A program made the translations under genes and the position numbers. This document shows positions 51,362-62,100 of a DNA stretch of 64,000 nucleotides, in pieces. Every line of letters starts with the position of its first letter. The stretch's first letter is position 1. The DNA comes from Gallionella sp. (GTDB lineage Bacteria; Pseudomonadota; Gammaproteobacteria; Burkholderiales; Gallionellaceae), in assembly GCA_028687575.1 (NCBI GenBank), contig JAQTZW010000005.1, positions 1-64,000 on the forward strand, given 5' to 3'. Under the pieces are notes generated by a model. That model had not been told where the DNA came from. It saw only the letters and a list, made by a program, of their open reading frames with translations, and did no database searches.

Positions 51362-54300
51362 GCACGCATACCCCGCACTCCGACACCGACCATCTGGTGG
51401 ATGGCAAATACGGCATTCAGGATCTGGTGGATATGGAACGCTTGCGCGGTTTGTTCGAGCGCTTCAGCCAAGCTACGGGGCTGACCATCGGCTTTCTCGA
51501 CCACCCCGCGATGAACATTCTCATCGCCACCAACTGGCGGGACATCTGCACTAAATTTCACCGGGGTTGTGCGGCAGCCGAGGCCAACTGCATCAAAAGC
51601 AATCGTAAACTGCTGGATGCGCTGGTTTCGCCTGACCAGACCATCATCGAGGCTTGCGACAACGGCTTGGTGGATTGCGCTGTGCCCATCATCATCGAGG
51701 GTAAGCATATCGCCAGCCTGGCCACTGGGCAGTTGCTGCTGGAGAAACCCGACCTCGTACGTTTTCGTGCCCAGGCTGGGGAATTCGGCTTCGAGGCGGA
51801 TCCCTATCTCGCCGCGCTGTCCGAAGTCGAAGTGGTGGATGAGAAACGACTCAGGGATGCCACCGGCTTCCTGGGCGACATGGCCCAGTTGATCTCGGAG
51901 ATGGGCTACGCCAACCTCAAGCAAAAACAGGAAATGGCCGAGCGGGAAAAGCTTGAGGCAGAACGCAAGGAAAGCGAAAGCCGCTTCCGTCGCCTGCATG
52001 AGAGCCTGCGCGATGCCTTCGTCCAGGTGGGCATGGATGGCAGTCTCCAGTTCTGGAATCCTGCGTACCGCGATATGTTGGGCTACACAGATGACGAACT
52101 GGGCAAACTCACCTATGTCGAACTGACACCCGCGAAGTGGCACGCGATGGAAGCACGGATCATCGCGGAACAAGTGCTGCTCCATGATCAGTCCGAGGTG
52201 TACGAGAAAGAGTACCGCCGCAAGGATGGCAGCCTCATATCCATCGAGCTAAAGACCTTCCTGCTGCGTGACAAGCAGGGCCAGCCAGACGGGATGTGGG
52301 CCATCGTGCGGGACATCAGCGAGCGCAAGCGGACGGAGCAGGAATTGCGCGAGAGCGAAGAAAACCAGCGCACCCTGATCGCTGCCTTGCCGGACGTTAT
52401 CATGCGTTTCGATGCCGATGGTCGCCACCTCTTCACCTCCGGGAGTGTCGAAGCCGTTACCGGCGTGCCTGCCGCCGCATTCATCGGCAAGACTCACCAT
52501 GAGATGGGATTCCCGGAGCATCTGTGCGGACTCTGGGATCATGCCATCCGGCAGCCTTTCCTCACTGGTCAGCCCTATGAGACCGAGTTTGAGATTGATG
52601 GGCCCGCCGGACACGTGATCTTCAACTGGCGCCTGACCCCTGATTTCACCCCAGATGGTCGAGTACGCACGGTGCTGGCGGTCGCACGCGACATCACCGA
52701 GCAAAAACGGGGCGACGCGGCCGTGCGCGAGAGTGAGGCAAAATACCGGGCGTTGATAGAGACTACGGTCACCGGCTATCTCATCCTCGATGCTCAGGGC
52801 CGCGTGGTGGATGCCAATCCGGAATACGTGAGGCTGACTGGTTACAAAGCATTGAGTGAGATCCTCGGTCGCAACGTCATAGAGTGGACGGCGCCGTACG
52901 AACAAGCGAAGAATGCTGAGGCGGTGACCCAATGTGTGCGGGACCGGGGCATCCGCAATCTTGAGATTGATTACCTCTGGCCGGATGGCCGGGTCATGCC
53001 CATCGAGGTCAACGCTACCGTCCAGAGCGAAGGCGGTTCGATGCGTATCATCTCCCTGTGCCGGGACATCAGCGAGCGCAGACGGGTCGAAAATGCACTG
53101 CGTCAGGCCAAGTCTGAAACCGAACGCTTGCTGGCGCAATCCGATCATATGCGCCGCACCGCCCTTTCCATGCTGGAGGACCAGCAACAGGCCGACCAGA
53201 AAATCCATCGCCTGCTGGGAGAAGCCTCGGAACGAGAGTTTTTCCTGCGTCAGAGCCAGCAAGTGGGGCAAATCGGCGGCTGGCGCGCCGATCCGGTGCG
53301 CAACACCGTGATGTGGACCGAGGGTGTTTACGACATCATCGAGATGCCCATGAGCTATAAACCCAATCTGGAGACTGCACTGGATGCCTATCTGCCTGAC
53401 TCGCGTGCGCGCGTGGTGGAAAAGCTGCAACAGACGCTGGCGACCGGCGAGCCGTTCAGCATCCAGGTCCAGGTGCGCGGCGCACAGAGCGGCACCGTCA
53501 AATGGACGGAGTTGCGCGGCCAGTCGCATCGTGATGGCGAGGGTCGCATTGATTACCTGATGGGTACGCTTCAGGACATCACTGACCGCAAGCAGACCGA
53601 ACAGGCGTTGCGGCAAAGCGAGCATGCGATGAAAGAGGCACAGCGCATCGCCCATGTCGGAAGTTGGCATCTGGATATGGCGACCCAGCAAGTGTTCTGG
53701 TCGGAAGAGTTGTACAAGATGTACGGCTATGACCCAAGTCTACCGCCGCCGCTTTATACCGAATCCGTGACGCTCTTTACCCCGGAAAGTTGGAAACGGT
53801 TGAGTTTTGCCATCACGCGCGCCATGGAAACCGGTCAGGGTTACGAACTGGAGCTGGAGATGCTGCCAAAGACCGGCGGCAGGAAGTGGATGTTGGCGCG
53901 CGGCGAACTGGTGCGCGATCAGGACGGGCATCCTCTCATGTTGCGGGGCGTGGTGGCGGACATCACCGAGCGCAAGCAAACTGAACGGGAGCTGGAGGAC
54001 TATCGTTCCCATCTGGAAGAATTGGTCAGAATCCGCACCGAGGAGCTGGCCTCGGCCAAGGAGTCTGCCGAGACTGCCAATATCGCCAAGAGCGCGTTTC
54101 TGGCGAACATGAGTCACGAGATCAGAACGCCGTTGAACGGCGTACTCGGCATGGCTCACCTGATTCGCCGGGAGGGGCTGAACGATCAACAACTGAAGTA
54201 TATGGACACGCTGCAGACATCGAGTGAGCACCTGCTGAACATCATCAACGCCATCCTCGACCTATCGAAGATCGAGGCTGGAAAGTTCGTGTTGGAAGAG

Positions 54301-55212
54301 TCCGAAGTGAGCATCGAACGTCTGGTTGTCAATATCTCTTCCATGCTGCGCGACCGTGTCCATGCCAAACATCTGGCCTGGAGAACCGAGATCGGCGCGT
54401 TACCCGTCAACCTGCTCGGCGATGGCACCCGTATCCAGCAAGGTATGCTCAATTTTGCCGGGAATGCTGTCAAGTTCACCGAGCGCGGCGGCATCACGCT
54501 GCGTGTTCGCCTGCTTGAGGAAGACGACAGCAGCGCGCTGATTCGCTTTGAGGTGCAGGACTCCGGCATAGGCATTGCCCCGGAAGCGCTGACCCGGCTG
54601 TTCTCGGCCTTTGAGCAGGCCGACAGCACTTCGACCCGAAAATACGGCGGAACCGGTCTTGGGCTGGCCATCACCCGCAAGATCGCCCAGTTGATGGGAG
54701 GCGATGCCGGGGCGGAAAGCACGCCGGGCGTGGGCAGCACCTTCTGGTTTACCCTGCGGCTGAAGAAAGGTATTGGCCGCCAGATCGCCATCAAGGCCGA
54801 GCCGTATTCCATGGCCGAGGAGATACTCAAGCGTGATTTCTCCGGCACTCGCATCCTGTTAGCCGAGGATGAGCCTGTCAATCGCGAGGTCTCTTTGATG
54901 ATGTTGGAGGATGTCGGCTTTGTGGTGGATGTGGCGGAAGATGGCCTTGAGGCGCTTAAATTGGCCGATGAGCGGGATTACGCCATGATTTTGATGGACA
55001 TGCAGATGCCGAACATGGACGGTCTGGAAGCGACCCGGCGGATACGTCAGTTGGCAGGGGGAAAGCAGATGTCTATCCTGGCGATGACTGCGAACGCTTT
55101 TGCCGAGGATCGTGAAAGATGTCTGGTTGCCGGCATGAATGATTTCATCACCAAGCCGGTCAAGCCGGAATTGCTCTATGCCACGCTGCTGCATTGGTTG
55201 TCGGGAAAATGA
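51358..55212 (+). CDS. PocR-PAS(x5) hybrid histidine kinase
   Basis: This 1,284-residue soluble kinase starts with a PocR-type sensor domain (about 20-185: [20 protein letters not shown], a Cys-containing CTKFHRGC...NCIKSN stretch and [14 protein letters not shown]). Five PAS units follow (about 205-330, 335-455, 460-580, 635-755, 760-880). The transmitter has His at about 920 in [14 protein letters not shown], with DSGIGI and GGTGLGLAI, and a C-terminal receiver carries its Asp at about 1214. There is no HPt. PocR domains are thought to bind small hydrocarbon derivatives. Its kinase-receiver half is nearly the same as that of the gene at 56021. Confidence 0.92.
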   Translation: MSTHTPHSDTDHLVDGKYGIQDLVDMERLRGLFERFSQATGLTIGFLDHPAMNILIATNWRDICTKFHRGCAAAEANCIKSNRKLLDALVSPDQTIIEACDNGLVDCAVPIIIEGKHIASLATGQLLLEKPDLVRFRAQAGEFGFEADPYLAALSEVEVVDEKRLRDATGFLGDMAQLISEMGYANLKQKQEMAEREKLEAERKESESRFRRLHESLRDAFVQVGMDGSLQFWNPAYRDMLGYTDDELGKLTYVELTPAKWHAMEARIIAEQVLLHDQSEVYEKEYRRKDGSLISIELKTFLLRDKQGQPDGMWAIVRDISERKRTEQELRESEENQRTLIAALPDVIMRFDADGRHLFTSGSVEAVTGVPAAAFIGKTHHEMGFPEHLCGLWDHAIRQPFLTGQPYETEFEIDGPAGHVIFNWRLTPDFTPDGRVRTVLAVARDITEQKRGDAAVRESEAKYRALIETTVTGYLILDAQGRVVDANPEYVRLTGYKALSEILGRNVIEWTAPYEQAKNAEAVTQCVRDRGIRNLEIDYLWPDGRVMPIEVNATVQSEGGSMRIISLCRDISERRRVENALRQAKSETERLLAQSDHMRRTALSMLEDQQQADQKIHRLLGEASEREFFLRQSQQVGQIGGWRADPVRNTVMWTEGVYDIIEMPMSYKPNLETALDAYLPDSRARVVEKLQQTLATGEPFSIQVQVRGAQSGTVKWTELRGQSHRDGEGRIDYLMGTLQDITDRKQTEQALRQSEHAMKEAQRIAHVGSWHLDMATQQVFWSEELYKMYGYDPSLPPPLYTESVTLFTPESWKRLSFAITRAMETGQGYELELEMLPKTGGRKWMLARGELVRDQDGHPLMLRGVVADITERKQTERELEDYRSHLEELVRIRTEELASAKESAETANIAKSAFLANMSHEIRTPLNGVLGMAHLIRREGLNDQQLKYMDTLQTSSEHLLNIINAILDLSKIEAGKFVLEESEVSIERLVVNISSMLRDRVHAKHLAWRTEIGALPVNLLGDGTRIQQGMLNFAGNAVKFTERGGITLRVRLLEEDDSSALIRFEVQDSGIGIAPEALTRLFSAFEQADSTSTRKYGGTGLGLAITRKIAQLMGGDAGAESTPGVGSTFWFTLRLKKGIGRQIAIKAEPYSMAEEILKRDFSGTRILLAEDEPVNREVSLMMLEDVGFVVDVAEDGLEALKLADERDYAMILMDMQMPNMDGLEATRRIRQLAGGKQMSILAMTANAFAEDRERCLVAGMNDFITKPVKPELLYATLLHWLSGK
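54066..54141 (+). repeat. Kinase-core duplication, copy 1
   Basis: This 76-base stretch around the HisKA phospho-site is identical to 57301-57376. High similarity continues through the ATPase and receiver parts (to about 55210 here, 58440 in copy 2), which marks a recent duplication or gene conversion between the two kinase genes. Confidence 0.9.
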
Positions 55213-55276
55213 TGATTTTTCAGGCGAGATGTCGCAGGGCGTCAGGTCAGCGCCCATTGTTAAGCAAGGAGAAAAG

Positions 55277-56020
55277 ATGAAGCGATTGATGTCGGGTATG
55301 AGATTGTTTTTTTTAGGGATGTTGGTCGCCCTCATCGCCGGCTGTGGCCGTCAGGAACCTCTGGTGGTCTATGCGGGAAAGGGGTTGCAGCGCCCTCTTG
55401 AGGAAATCAAACAGGTCTATGAAAAACGTTCCGGAATCGGACTCAATGTCATCTATGCCGGCAGCGACACACTGCTTTCGACCCTCAAGACGACCGGCAA
55501 GGGGGATGTATTCATTCCAGGCTCATCCTCCTACCTCACCGAGGCAGGCTCCTTGATCACCAGCGATCAGTTTGTGGCCATGCATACGCCGGTCTTTGCC
55601 GTTCACGGCGACAAGCTGAAAACTTATGCAGATTTGCTGAAACTGGGGGTGCGCATCGCTGTCGGCAACAAGGATATGGCGGCTATCGGACGGCTGTCCG
55701 ATGCGGTGCTCAAAGAGGCTCCGGCAGAGTTGAATTTCAGCCGGAACATCGTTGTCTCGGCATCCACAGTGAATGAGTTGTTGAAACTGGTGGCTGCGGG
55801 AGAAGTGGATGCCGCCCTGCTATGGGGGGATATGTTGCAATGGGAGGATGCCAAGGGTTTGACCGCCATTGCGCTGCCGCCGGAATTCCATCAAGTCAAG
55901 GAGATCCGGGTGGCTACGCTGTCCAGCAGTCTTGCACCGCGTGATGCGCGCGACTTTGCCGATTTCGTTGCGTCGGAGGGCAGGGCGGTATTCGAGAAAC
56001 ACGGTTTCGGGAGAAAGTGA
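55277..56020 (+). CDS. ModA-like solute-binding lipoprotein, sensor partner
   Basis: This 247-residue exported protein has a lipoprotein signal (MRLFFLGMLVALIAGC, acylated Cys about 23) and a type II periplasmic-binding fold resembling molybdate/oxyanion-binding proteins (LVVYAGKGLQRPLEEI, GKGDVFIPGSSSYL, VNELLKLVAAGEVDAALLWGDML). No ABC permease or ATPase is adjacent; a membrane hybrid kinase gene begins immediately after its stop. It most likely senses a periplasmic ligand for that kinase. The start at 55277 has AAGGAG about 6 bases upstream. Confidence 0.85.
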   Translation: MKRLMSGMRLFFLGMLVALIAGCGRQEPLVVYAGKGLQRPLEEIKQVYEKRSGIGLNVIYAGSDTLLSTLKTTGKGDVFIPGSSSYLTEAGSLITSDQFVAMHTPVFAVHGDKLKTYADLLKLGVRIAVGNKDMAAIGRLSDAVLKEAPAELNFSRNIVVSASTVNELLKLVAAGEVDAALLWGDMLQWEDAKGLTAIALPPEFHQVKEIRVATLSSSLAPRDARDFADFVASEGRAVFEKHGFGRK

Positions 56021-58459
56021 TTGCGCATCAGGAATAAACTGCTGCTGGCGGTTTTTGGCGTGTCGCTGCTTACGCTGGGGGTCAGCTTCTGGGGTATTTA
56101 TGCGATAGCTGACAAGACGCTGGAATCCTTTCGGGAACTCGGCGGCGAAGCCTTGCCGGGCAGCATTGCCATGGCACGCATGTCGGCAGAGTTCTACCAC
56201 GCGGAGTTTCTGGTGCATGAATATGATCATGAACAGAGCCAGGAACTCCGCCAGCAGATAGAGAAGTCGCTTGCCAATCTGGCGGGGCATGAAACGGCTC
56301 ATGCACTTCATCACCGTGATGAGGCGCTGAATGCCGATGTCGAGATGTTGGTGCAAGGATTTAATCGAGAAATCGCCCAATATCTGTTGCTTGTCCAACG
56401 AGGGGCAAGTCGTGACGAATTGGAAAAGGCTTTCTCGCGTATACATCTTCTTGTCCGCAAGTTTTCCGAACGTGTGTTGCCTTATATCGAGCATGACATT
56501 GCCAGGAATTACCGCCAGATCGCTGAAGTGGAACGGATGGGGCATGAGGCCCGCCAACAATGGTTGCTCAATGTGGTCTCGATTCTCCTTTTCACACTGG
56601 TGCTCAGCCTCTATTTGGCAAAGATACTGTCCCAGCCGCTGCGTGATTTGAGTGAGGCTGCGCGTCAGATCGGCGACGGTAAGTTTTATCTCAGGGTGCC
56701 TGTGACTTCGACAGATGAATTTGGTGAGTTGGCGAAAACTTTTAATGAGATGGCTTCCCGGCTGGAGAATACGCATGGTGAATTGATTGCCGCCAATCTG
56801 CATTTGCAGGACGATATCAAGGAAAAGCAAAGATTGGCCGAAGAGTTGGAGCTTCATCGGCAGAATCTGGAACGGTTGGTCGCCGAGCGTACCTCTGCTT
56901 TGGCTGAACGGGAGCAGCGCCTGGCCGAGACGCAGCGCATCGCCCATCTCGGCAGTTGGCAGTTCGACTTGGCCTTGCATCGGCTGACCTGGTCAGATGA
57001 GACTTTCCGCATCGCCGGAATGGCCGTTTGCAATACGGCGCCCACCCCTGAAGAATATCTGGCAACCGTCCATCCGGAAGATTTGCCTGCTCTGCAGGCG
57101 TGCATAGCGCGGGCGGTATCCCAGCATGTTCCGTATGAAATCGAGATTCGTCATCGCCGTCCGGACGGAAGTTATAACGTTACATTTATTCGCGGACATC
57201 CCGTGGTTGAAAATGGACAAGTCGTTGAACTGGTCGGTTCTGTGCTGGATATCGCCGCACGTAAGGCGGCCGAGCAGGCGTTGGTGGATGCGATGCATGC
57301 TGCCGAGACTGCCAATATCGCCAAGAGCGCGTTTCTGGCGAACATGAGTCACGAGATCAGAACGCCGTTGAACGGCATTCTAGGCATGGCGCATCTGATC
57401 CGCCGCGAGGGGCTTAACGACCAACAGGTCAAGCGCATGGATACGCTGCAAACCTCGAGTGAACACCTGCTGAACATCATCAACGCCATTCTTGAACTTT
57501 CCAAGATTGAGGCCGGCAAGTTCACCCTGGAAGAAAATGAAGTCAAGATTGAGAGTCTGGTGGCCAATATCGCTTCGATACTTCAAGAGCGTTTACAGGC
57601 CAGGCACATCAAGCTAAGAACCGAGATCGGCGTGCTGCCTGACAGCTTGTTGGGAGATGCCACCCGCATCCAGCAGGCGTTGCTGAACTATGCGGGTAAC
57701 GCCGTCAAATTCACCGAGCATGGCAGCATCACCCTGCGTGTTCGCCTGCTTGGGGAAGCCGACGCCAGCGCGCTGATTCGCTTTGAGGTGCAGGACTCCG
57801 GAATAGGCATTGCCCCGGAAGCGCTGACCCGACTGTTCTCGGCCTTTGAGCAGGCCGACAGCACCTCCACCCGCAAATACGGCGGGACCGGTCTTGGGGT
57901 GGCCATCACCCGCAAGATCGCCCAATTGATGGGGGGCGATGCCGGCGCGGAAAGCGAGCCTGGCGTGGGCAGCACCTTCTGGTTTACCGTCCGGCTGAAG
58001 AAGGGCCGGGTGCAGAAGGCGTCTGCCGAAAGCAGTCTGCCTGAAATGGCCGAGGAGATGCTTAAGCGTGATTTCTCCGGTACTCGCATCTTGTTGGTCG
58101 AGGATGAGCCAGTCAATCGCGAGGTCGCACTGATGATGCTGGAGGATGTCGGCCTTGTGGTGGATGTGGCGGAAGATGGACTGGCTGCGCTCAAACTGGC
58201 CGAGGAGCGAGATTACGCCATGATCCTGATGGACATGCAGATGCCGAACATGGACGGTCTGGAAGCGACCGGGCGGATACGGCAATTGGCAGGTCATGGT
58301 CAGATACCTATCCTGGCGATGACCGCGAACGCTTTCGCCGAAGACCGCAAAAGATGTCTGGTTGCTGGCATGAATGACTTCATCACCAAGCCGGTCAAAC
58401 CGGAATTGCTCTATGCCACGCTGCTGAAGTGGTTGTCGGGCAAAACGGCTGGCACTTGA
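56021..58459 (+). CDS. Membrane HAMP-PAS hybrid histidine kinase
   Basis: This 812-residue kinase has two membrane helices (about 7-27 and 188-208) around a helical periplasmic domain of about 160 residues. HAMP (about 208-262), a coiled coil, one PAS (about 305-415), HisKA/HATPase (His about 445 in [29 protein letters not shown]) and a C-terminal receiver (LMDMQMP) follow. There is no HPt. The start is TTG, directly after the stop of the solute-binding protein gene, with GGGAG about 8 bases before it, so expression is coupled. The kinase and receiver domains are nearly the same as in the PocR kinase. Confidence 0.92.
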   Translation: MRIRNKLLLAVFGVSLLTLGVSFWGIYAIADKTLESFRELGGEALPGSIAMARMSAEFYHAEFLVHEYDHEQSQELRQQIEKSLANLAGHETAHALHHRDEALNADVEMLVQGFNREIAQYLLLVQRGASRDELEKAFSRIHLLVRKFSERVLPYIEHDIARNYRQIAEVERMGHEARQQWLLNVVSILLFTLVLSLYLAKILSQPLRDLSEAARQIGDGKFYLRVPVTSTDEFGELAKTFNEMASRLENTHGELIAANLHLQDDIKEKQRLAEELELHRQNLERLVAERTSALAEREQRLAETQRIAHLGSWQFDLALHRLTWSDETFRIAGMAVCNTAPTPEEYLATVHPEDLPALQACIARAVSQHVPYEIEIRHRRPDGSYNVTFIRGHPVVENGQVVELVGSVLDIAARKAAEQALVDAMHAAETANIAKSAFLANMSHEIRTPLNGILGMAHLIRREGLNDQQVKRMDTLQTSSEHLLNIINAILELSKIEAGKFTLEENEVKIESLVANIASILQERLQARHIKLRTEIGVLPDSLLGDATRIQQALLNYAGNAVKFTEHGSITLRVRLLGEADASALIRFEVQDSGIGIAPEALTRLFSAFEQADSTSTRKYGGTGLGVAITRKIAQLMGGDAGAESEPGVGSTFWFTVRLKKGRVQKASAESSLPEMAEEMLKRDFSGTRILLVEDEPVNREVALMMLEDVGLVVDVAEDGLAALKLAEERDYAMILMDMQMPNMDGLEATGRIRQLAGHGQIPILAMTANAFAEDRKRCLVAGMNDFITKPVKPELLYATLLKWLSGKTAGT
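57301..57376 (+). repeat. Kinase-core duplication, copy 2
   Basis: Identical over 76 bases to 54066-54141, and the start of a longer region of high similarity that runs to near the end of the gene. Confidence 0.9.
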
Positions 58460-58648
58460 CGGTCGCAGCAATCCCCAGATTGCAAGCCGCCGTCAGGTGT
58501 TGCCTTGCGCTGTAGAACTGCTGCGCGGTTATCTGCTACAATGCTGCGGCCTGAAGTGCCATCCAGGGAAGACAGCGAATTGATTAATGGTTAACTGAAC
58601 GGGTAGCTGAAGCCCTGAAAATATCCATTTAACCCTGCAAATGGGTCG

Positions 58649-58675
58649 GTTCAAGTCTCACCTTTCGCACCAGCA
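58649..58675 (+). pseudogene. Partial copy of the tRNA-Leu 3' end (att-like)
   Basis: This 27-base stretch matches 40257-40283, the T-loop, T-stem 3' strand, acceptor 3' strand and CCA of tRNA-Leu, with two mismatches; similarity continues weakly into CTCATTCAA. The sequence before it does not form the rest of a tRNA and does not pair properly as a T-stem. It lies 33 bases before tig. Either it is the displaced tRNA end left by an insertion at tRNA-Leu, or it is the rest of a decayed second tRNA. Confidence 0.8.
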
Positions 58676-58708
58676 TCTCATTCAAATTCAAACTCAAGGA
58701 AATACAGC

Positions 58709-60007
58709 ATGTCCAGCTTGGAAACTGTAAGCGCGTTACAACGTCGCCTGAATACATCTATTCCCCAACAAACTGTCCGTGGCAAAGTCGCTGAGCGCTT
58801 GAAGCAGATTGGTCGTACCGCCAAGATCGCCGGCTTCCGTCCAGGCAAGGTTCCGCACAAGATTCTTGATCAGTATTACGGTGGTCAGGCTCGTCAGGAA
58901 GCCGTGGGCGAGGCGCTGCAGCGCGCTTTCGCGCAGGAAGTTGAAGCGCTGGGTCTGAAGATTGCGGGTAATCCCGAATTCGATCTGAAAACTGGCGACC
59001 TGGATGCAGAAGTAATCGAATACAGCGCAACCTTCGAGGTTTATCCTGAAGTCGTGTTGGGCGATGTGGCCGCTGAGGCGGTGACGCGTGTAACTTTTAC
59101 GTTGAGTCAGGGCGATGTGGATAGCACCGTTGAGACGATGCGCAAGCAGCGTGCGACTTACGAGGCGGTCAACCGTCCGGCGCAAAATGACGACAAGGTT
59201 ATGATTGATTTCGTTGGCAAGTTGAACGGTGAAGTATTCCAGGGCGGCGAAGCCAAGGATTACCCGGTCACGGTCGGTTCCGGTCGCATGTTGCCCGAGT
59301 TCGAGGCTGCGATCGCCGGCATGAGTGTTGGCGAAGAGAAGTCCTTTAACATGACTTTCCCTGAGGATTACCACGGCAAGGATGTGGCGGGTAAGGAAGT
59401 GACCTTTACCATCACACTGAAGAGTGTCGAAGCACCTGTATTGCCGGCAGTGGATGCGGAATTCGCCAAGTCGGTTGGTGTTGCAGATGGCGATGTTGCC
59501 AAGTTGATTGAAGAAATTCGTAGCAATCTGTCCCGTGAAGTGGAGCGCCGCCTGAAGTCGCGCAACAAGGAAGCGGCAATGGATGTGCTGGTCAAGGTCT
59601 GTGAGTTCGATTTGCCTCGCGCCCTGGTGGGTTGGGAAATGGAAAGCCTGATGCAGCAAACCGTGCGCGATATGGAACAACGCGGCATGAAAATGAATGG
59701 CATGCAGTTGCCACCAGAGTTGTTCCGTGAGCGTGCCGAGAAGCGCGTCAAGCTGGGTCTGATCCTGAATTACCTGGTCGAGAAGCATGATCTGGGTGCT
59801 CAGGCCGACAAGCTGCGCGCCTTGGTGGAAGATTACGCACAGAGTTTCGATCAGCCGGAAGAAGTGGTGCGCTGGTATTACGCCGATCCCGCACGTTTGC
59901 AGGAGATCGAAAATCTGGTGTTGGAAGAGAATGTGGCCGACTGGGTTATGGCTAATGCCAAAGTGACCGATCAGCCTGTGACCTTCACCGAGTTGATGGG
60001 GAACTAG
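58709..60007 (+). CDS. tig: Trigger factor
   Basis: This 432-residue ribosome-bound chaperone and peptidyl-prolyl isomerase acts on nascent chains at the exit tunnel. The N-terminal ribosome-binding loop GFRPGKVP is at residues 42-49. The FKBP-like isomerase domain lies about 150-240 ([30 protein letters not shown]) and the helical substrate cradle follows. The length is normal. An AAGGAAA site precedes the ATG. It heads the tig-clpP-clpX-lon order common in proteobacteria and ends 1 base before clpP. Confidence 0.96.
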   Translation: MSSLETVSALQRRLNTSIPQQTVRGKVAERLKQIGRTAKIAGFRPGKVPHKILDQYYGGQARQEAVGEALQRAFAQEVEALGLKIAGNPEFDLKTGDLDAEVIEYSATFEVYPEVVLGDVAAEAVTRVTFTLSQGDVDSTVETMRKQRATYEAVNRPAQNDDKVMIDFVGKLNGEVFQGGEAKDYPVTVGSGRMLPEFEAAIAGMSVGEEKSFNMTFPEDYHGKDVAGKEVTFTITLKSVEAPVLPAVDAEFAKSVGVADGDVAKLIEEIRSNLSREVERRLKSRNKEAAMDVLVKVCEFDLPRALVGWEMESLMQQTVRDMEQRGMKMNGMQLPPELFRERAEKRVKLGLILNYLVEKHDLGAQADKLRALVEDYAQSFDQPEEVVRWYYADPARLQEIENLVLEENVADWVMANAKVTDQPVTFTELMGN

Positions 60008-60008
60008 G

Positions 60009-60617
60009 ATGTCTTACCTGGAACCGCAAAATATCGGCATGATTCCGATGGTCGTCGAGACCAGCGGTCGCGGTGAGCGCGCATACGACATCTATTCCCG
60101 CCTGCTCAAGGAGCGTGTGGTGTTTCTGGTGGGCGAGGTGAATGATCATTCCGCGAACTTGATCGTTGCGCAGATGCTGTTCCTGGAGTCCGAGAATCCG
60201 GATAAGGATATTCATTTTTACATCAACTCACCGGGCGGTTCGGTCACGGCTGGCATGGCAATTTATGACACCATGCAGTTCATCAAGCCCAATGTCAGCA
60301 CACTGTGTATCGGTCAGGCGGCCAGCATGGGCGCTTTTCTGCTGACTGCGGGCGAGAAGGGCAAGCGTTTCTGTCTGCCGAATTCCCGTGTGATGATCCA
60401 TCAGCCTCTGGGCGGATTCCGTGGTCAGGCTTCTGATATAGAAATCCATGCGCGTGAGATTTTGTACCTGAAACAGAAGCTAAATCAGATGCTTGCACAG
60501 CATACCGGTCAGCCGGTCGAGACCATAGAGCGCGACACCGATCGGGATAATTTCCTGAGTGCGGCGGCAGCAGTGGAATATGGTCTGGTTGACCAAGTGC
60601 TTGAAAAGCGTGTTTAA
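60009..60617 (+). CDS. clpP: ATP-dependent Clp protease proteolytic subunit
   Basis: This 202-residue serine peptidase forms the double-heptamer chamber that works with ClpX. The catalytic Ser is 106 in [11 protein letters not shown] and His131 in MIHQPLGG; the Asp lies near 180 in ERDTDRDNF. The N-terminus [23 protein letters not shown] is typical. It begins one base after the tig stop, so it is in the same operon. Confidence 0.97.
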   Translation: MSYLEPQNIGMIPMVVETSGRGERAYDIYSRLLKERVVFLVGEVNDHSANLIVAQMLFLESENPDKDIHFYINSPGGSVTAGMAIYDTMQFIKPNVSTLCIGQAASMGAFLLTAGEKGKRFCLPNSRVMIHQPLGGFRGQASDIEIHAREILYLKQKLNQMLAQHTGQPVETIERDTDRDNFLSAAAAVEYGLVDQVLEKRV

Positions 60618-60643
60618 CAGCTAACCTGATAGGAAGTATTTGA

Positions 60644-61894
60644 ATGGCTGGCGATAAAAAATCGGATGAGAAGCTGCTGTATTGTTCATTCTGTGGCAAG
60701 AGTCAGCACGAGGTTCGTAAACTGATAGCAGGGCCGTCAGTGTTCGTGTGTGATGAGTGCATCACCTTGTGTAATGACATCATGCGCGATGAGTTGCAGG
60801 GTGGTGAAACTAAGGGCGATAAGGTCGATTTGCCTGTCCCCAAGGAGATTTATGCCACGCTGGGTGAATACGTCATCGGCCAGGAACGTGCGAAACGTAT
60901 CCTGTCTGTCGCGGTATACAACCACTACAAGCGTCTGAAGTCTGACATCAAGGATGGCGTTGAGCTGTCCAAGAGCAATATCCTGCTGGTTGGGCCTACC
61001 GGTTCCGGCAAGACGCTGTTGGCGCAAACGCTGGCACGCATGCTGGATGTGCCTTTCGTGATGGCCGATGCGACTACGCTGACTGAGGCCGGCTATGTCG
61101 GCGAGGATGTCGAGAATATTATTCAGAAGTTGTTGCAAGCCTGTGATTATGATGTGGAAAAGGCGCAACGTGGCATCGTCTATGTGGACGAGATTGACAA
61201 GATTTCTCGCAAATCAGACAACCCTTCGATCACCCGCGACGTGTCGGGCGAGGGCGTGCAGCAGGCCTTGCTCAAACTGATTGAAGGCACCAAGGCATCC
61301 ATACCGCCTCAAGGTGGTCGCAAGCACCCGAACACCGAATTTCTGCAAGTGGATACCACCAATATTCTGTTCATTTGTGGTGGTGCATTCGACGGGCTGG
61401 AAAAGGTCATCCGCAATCGTTCTGTGAAGGCGAGTATCGGTTTCGGTGCAACCATCAGTTCTCAGGATGAACGCAAGACCGGCGAGACGCTACGCGATGT
61501 CGAGCCCGAGGATTTGGTTAAATTTGGCCTGATTCCGGAGTTCGTCGGTCGTCTGCCAGTGGTTGCGACACTTGAAGAGTTGGATGAGGCGGCCTTGGTG
61601 CAGATTCTGACCGAGCCTAAGAATGCCCTGACCAAGCAGTATCAGAAGCTGTTCACGATGGAAGGCGTCGAACTCGAATTTCATGCGGGTGTATTGCAGG
61701 CAATTGCCCGTAAGGCGCTGACCCGCAAGACTGGAGCGCGCGGACTTCGCTCCATCATGGAGCAGGCGCTGCTGGACGTGATGTTCGACCTGCCCTCCAT
61801 GGATAATGTCAGCAAGGTCGTGCTGGATGAGGCGGGTTCTGCTGGCGACATCAAACCTGTCATCGTCTACGCTGATACGCACAAAGCCGCTTGA
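60644..61894 (+). CDS. clpX: ATP-dependent Clp protease ATP-binding subunit ClpX
   Basis: This 416-residue AAA+ unfoldase feeds substrates to ClpP. An N-terminal zinc domain has Cys14, 17, 36 and 39 (CSFCG...CDEC). The Walker A is GPTGSGKT (117-124) and the Walker B VYVDEIDK. The pore loop GYVGEDVE and the sensor region [15 protein letters not shown] are also present. AGGAAG precedes the ATG. It lies 26 bases after clpP, in the same direction. Confidence 0.97.
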   Translation: MAGDKKSDEKLLYCSFCGKSQHEVRKLIAGPSVFVCDECITLCNDIMRDELQGGETKGDKVDLPVPKEIYATLGEYVIGQERAKRILSVAVYNHYKRLKSDIKDGVELSKSNILLVGPTGSGKTLLAQTLARMLDVPFVMADATTLTEAGYVGEDVENIIQKLLQACDYDVEKAQRGIVYVDEIDKISRKSDNPSITRDVSGEGVQQALLKLIEGTKASIPPQGGRKHPNTEFLQVDTTNILFICGGAFDGLEKVIRNRSVKASIGFGATISSQDERKTGETLRDVEPEDLVKFGLIPEFVGRLPVVATLEELDEAALVQILTEPKNALTKQYQKLFTMEGVELEFHAGVLQAIARKALTRKTGARGLRSIMEQALLDVMFDLPSMDNVSKVVLDEAGSAGDIKPVIVYADTHKAA

Positions 61895-62042
61895 TTCATC
61901 GAAATTGCCGCAGTCTGCACCGAATTCAGCGGGCAGACTTTGCGGAACAGGATGGCTGGTACATAATCGCCCCCGTGATCTTGCTCTAGTGCATGGAAAC
62001 ACGCTCGAAAGCATATTTCGGGACAGAATTTCCTGTTGCAGG

Positions 62043-62069
62043 GGTTGAATTATTCCGCATTGCCCACAT
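62043..62069 (+). promoter_or_regulatory. lon: Candidate heat-shock (sigma-32) promoter of lon
   Basis: GTTGAA at 62044-62049 and CCCACAT at 62063-62069 are separated by 13 bases, close to the sigma-32 consensus (CTTGAA, 13-15 bases, CCCCATNT). It lies about 32 bases before the lon start. lon is a sigma-32 gene in many proteobacteria. No transcription start is known here. Confidence 0.55.
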
Positions 62070-62100
62070 GTACCGTCTCTGACCACAAAAAGGTATTGCC

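Noticed and set aside
42213-58459. Repeated PAS/kinase segments as a CRISPR or transposon repeat
   Set aside because: The repeats are domain-sized coding repeats in frame, with no spacer structure and no transposase.
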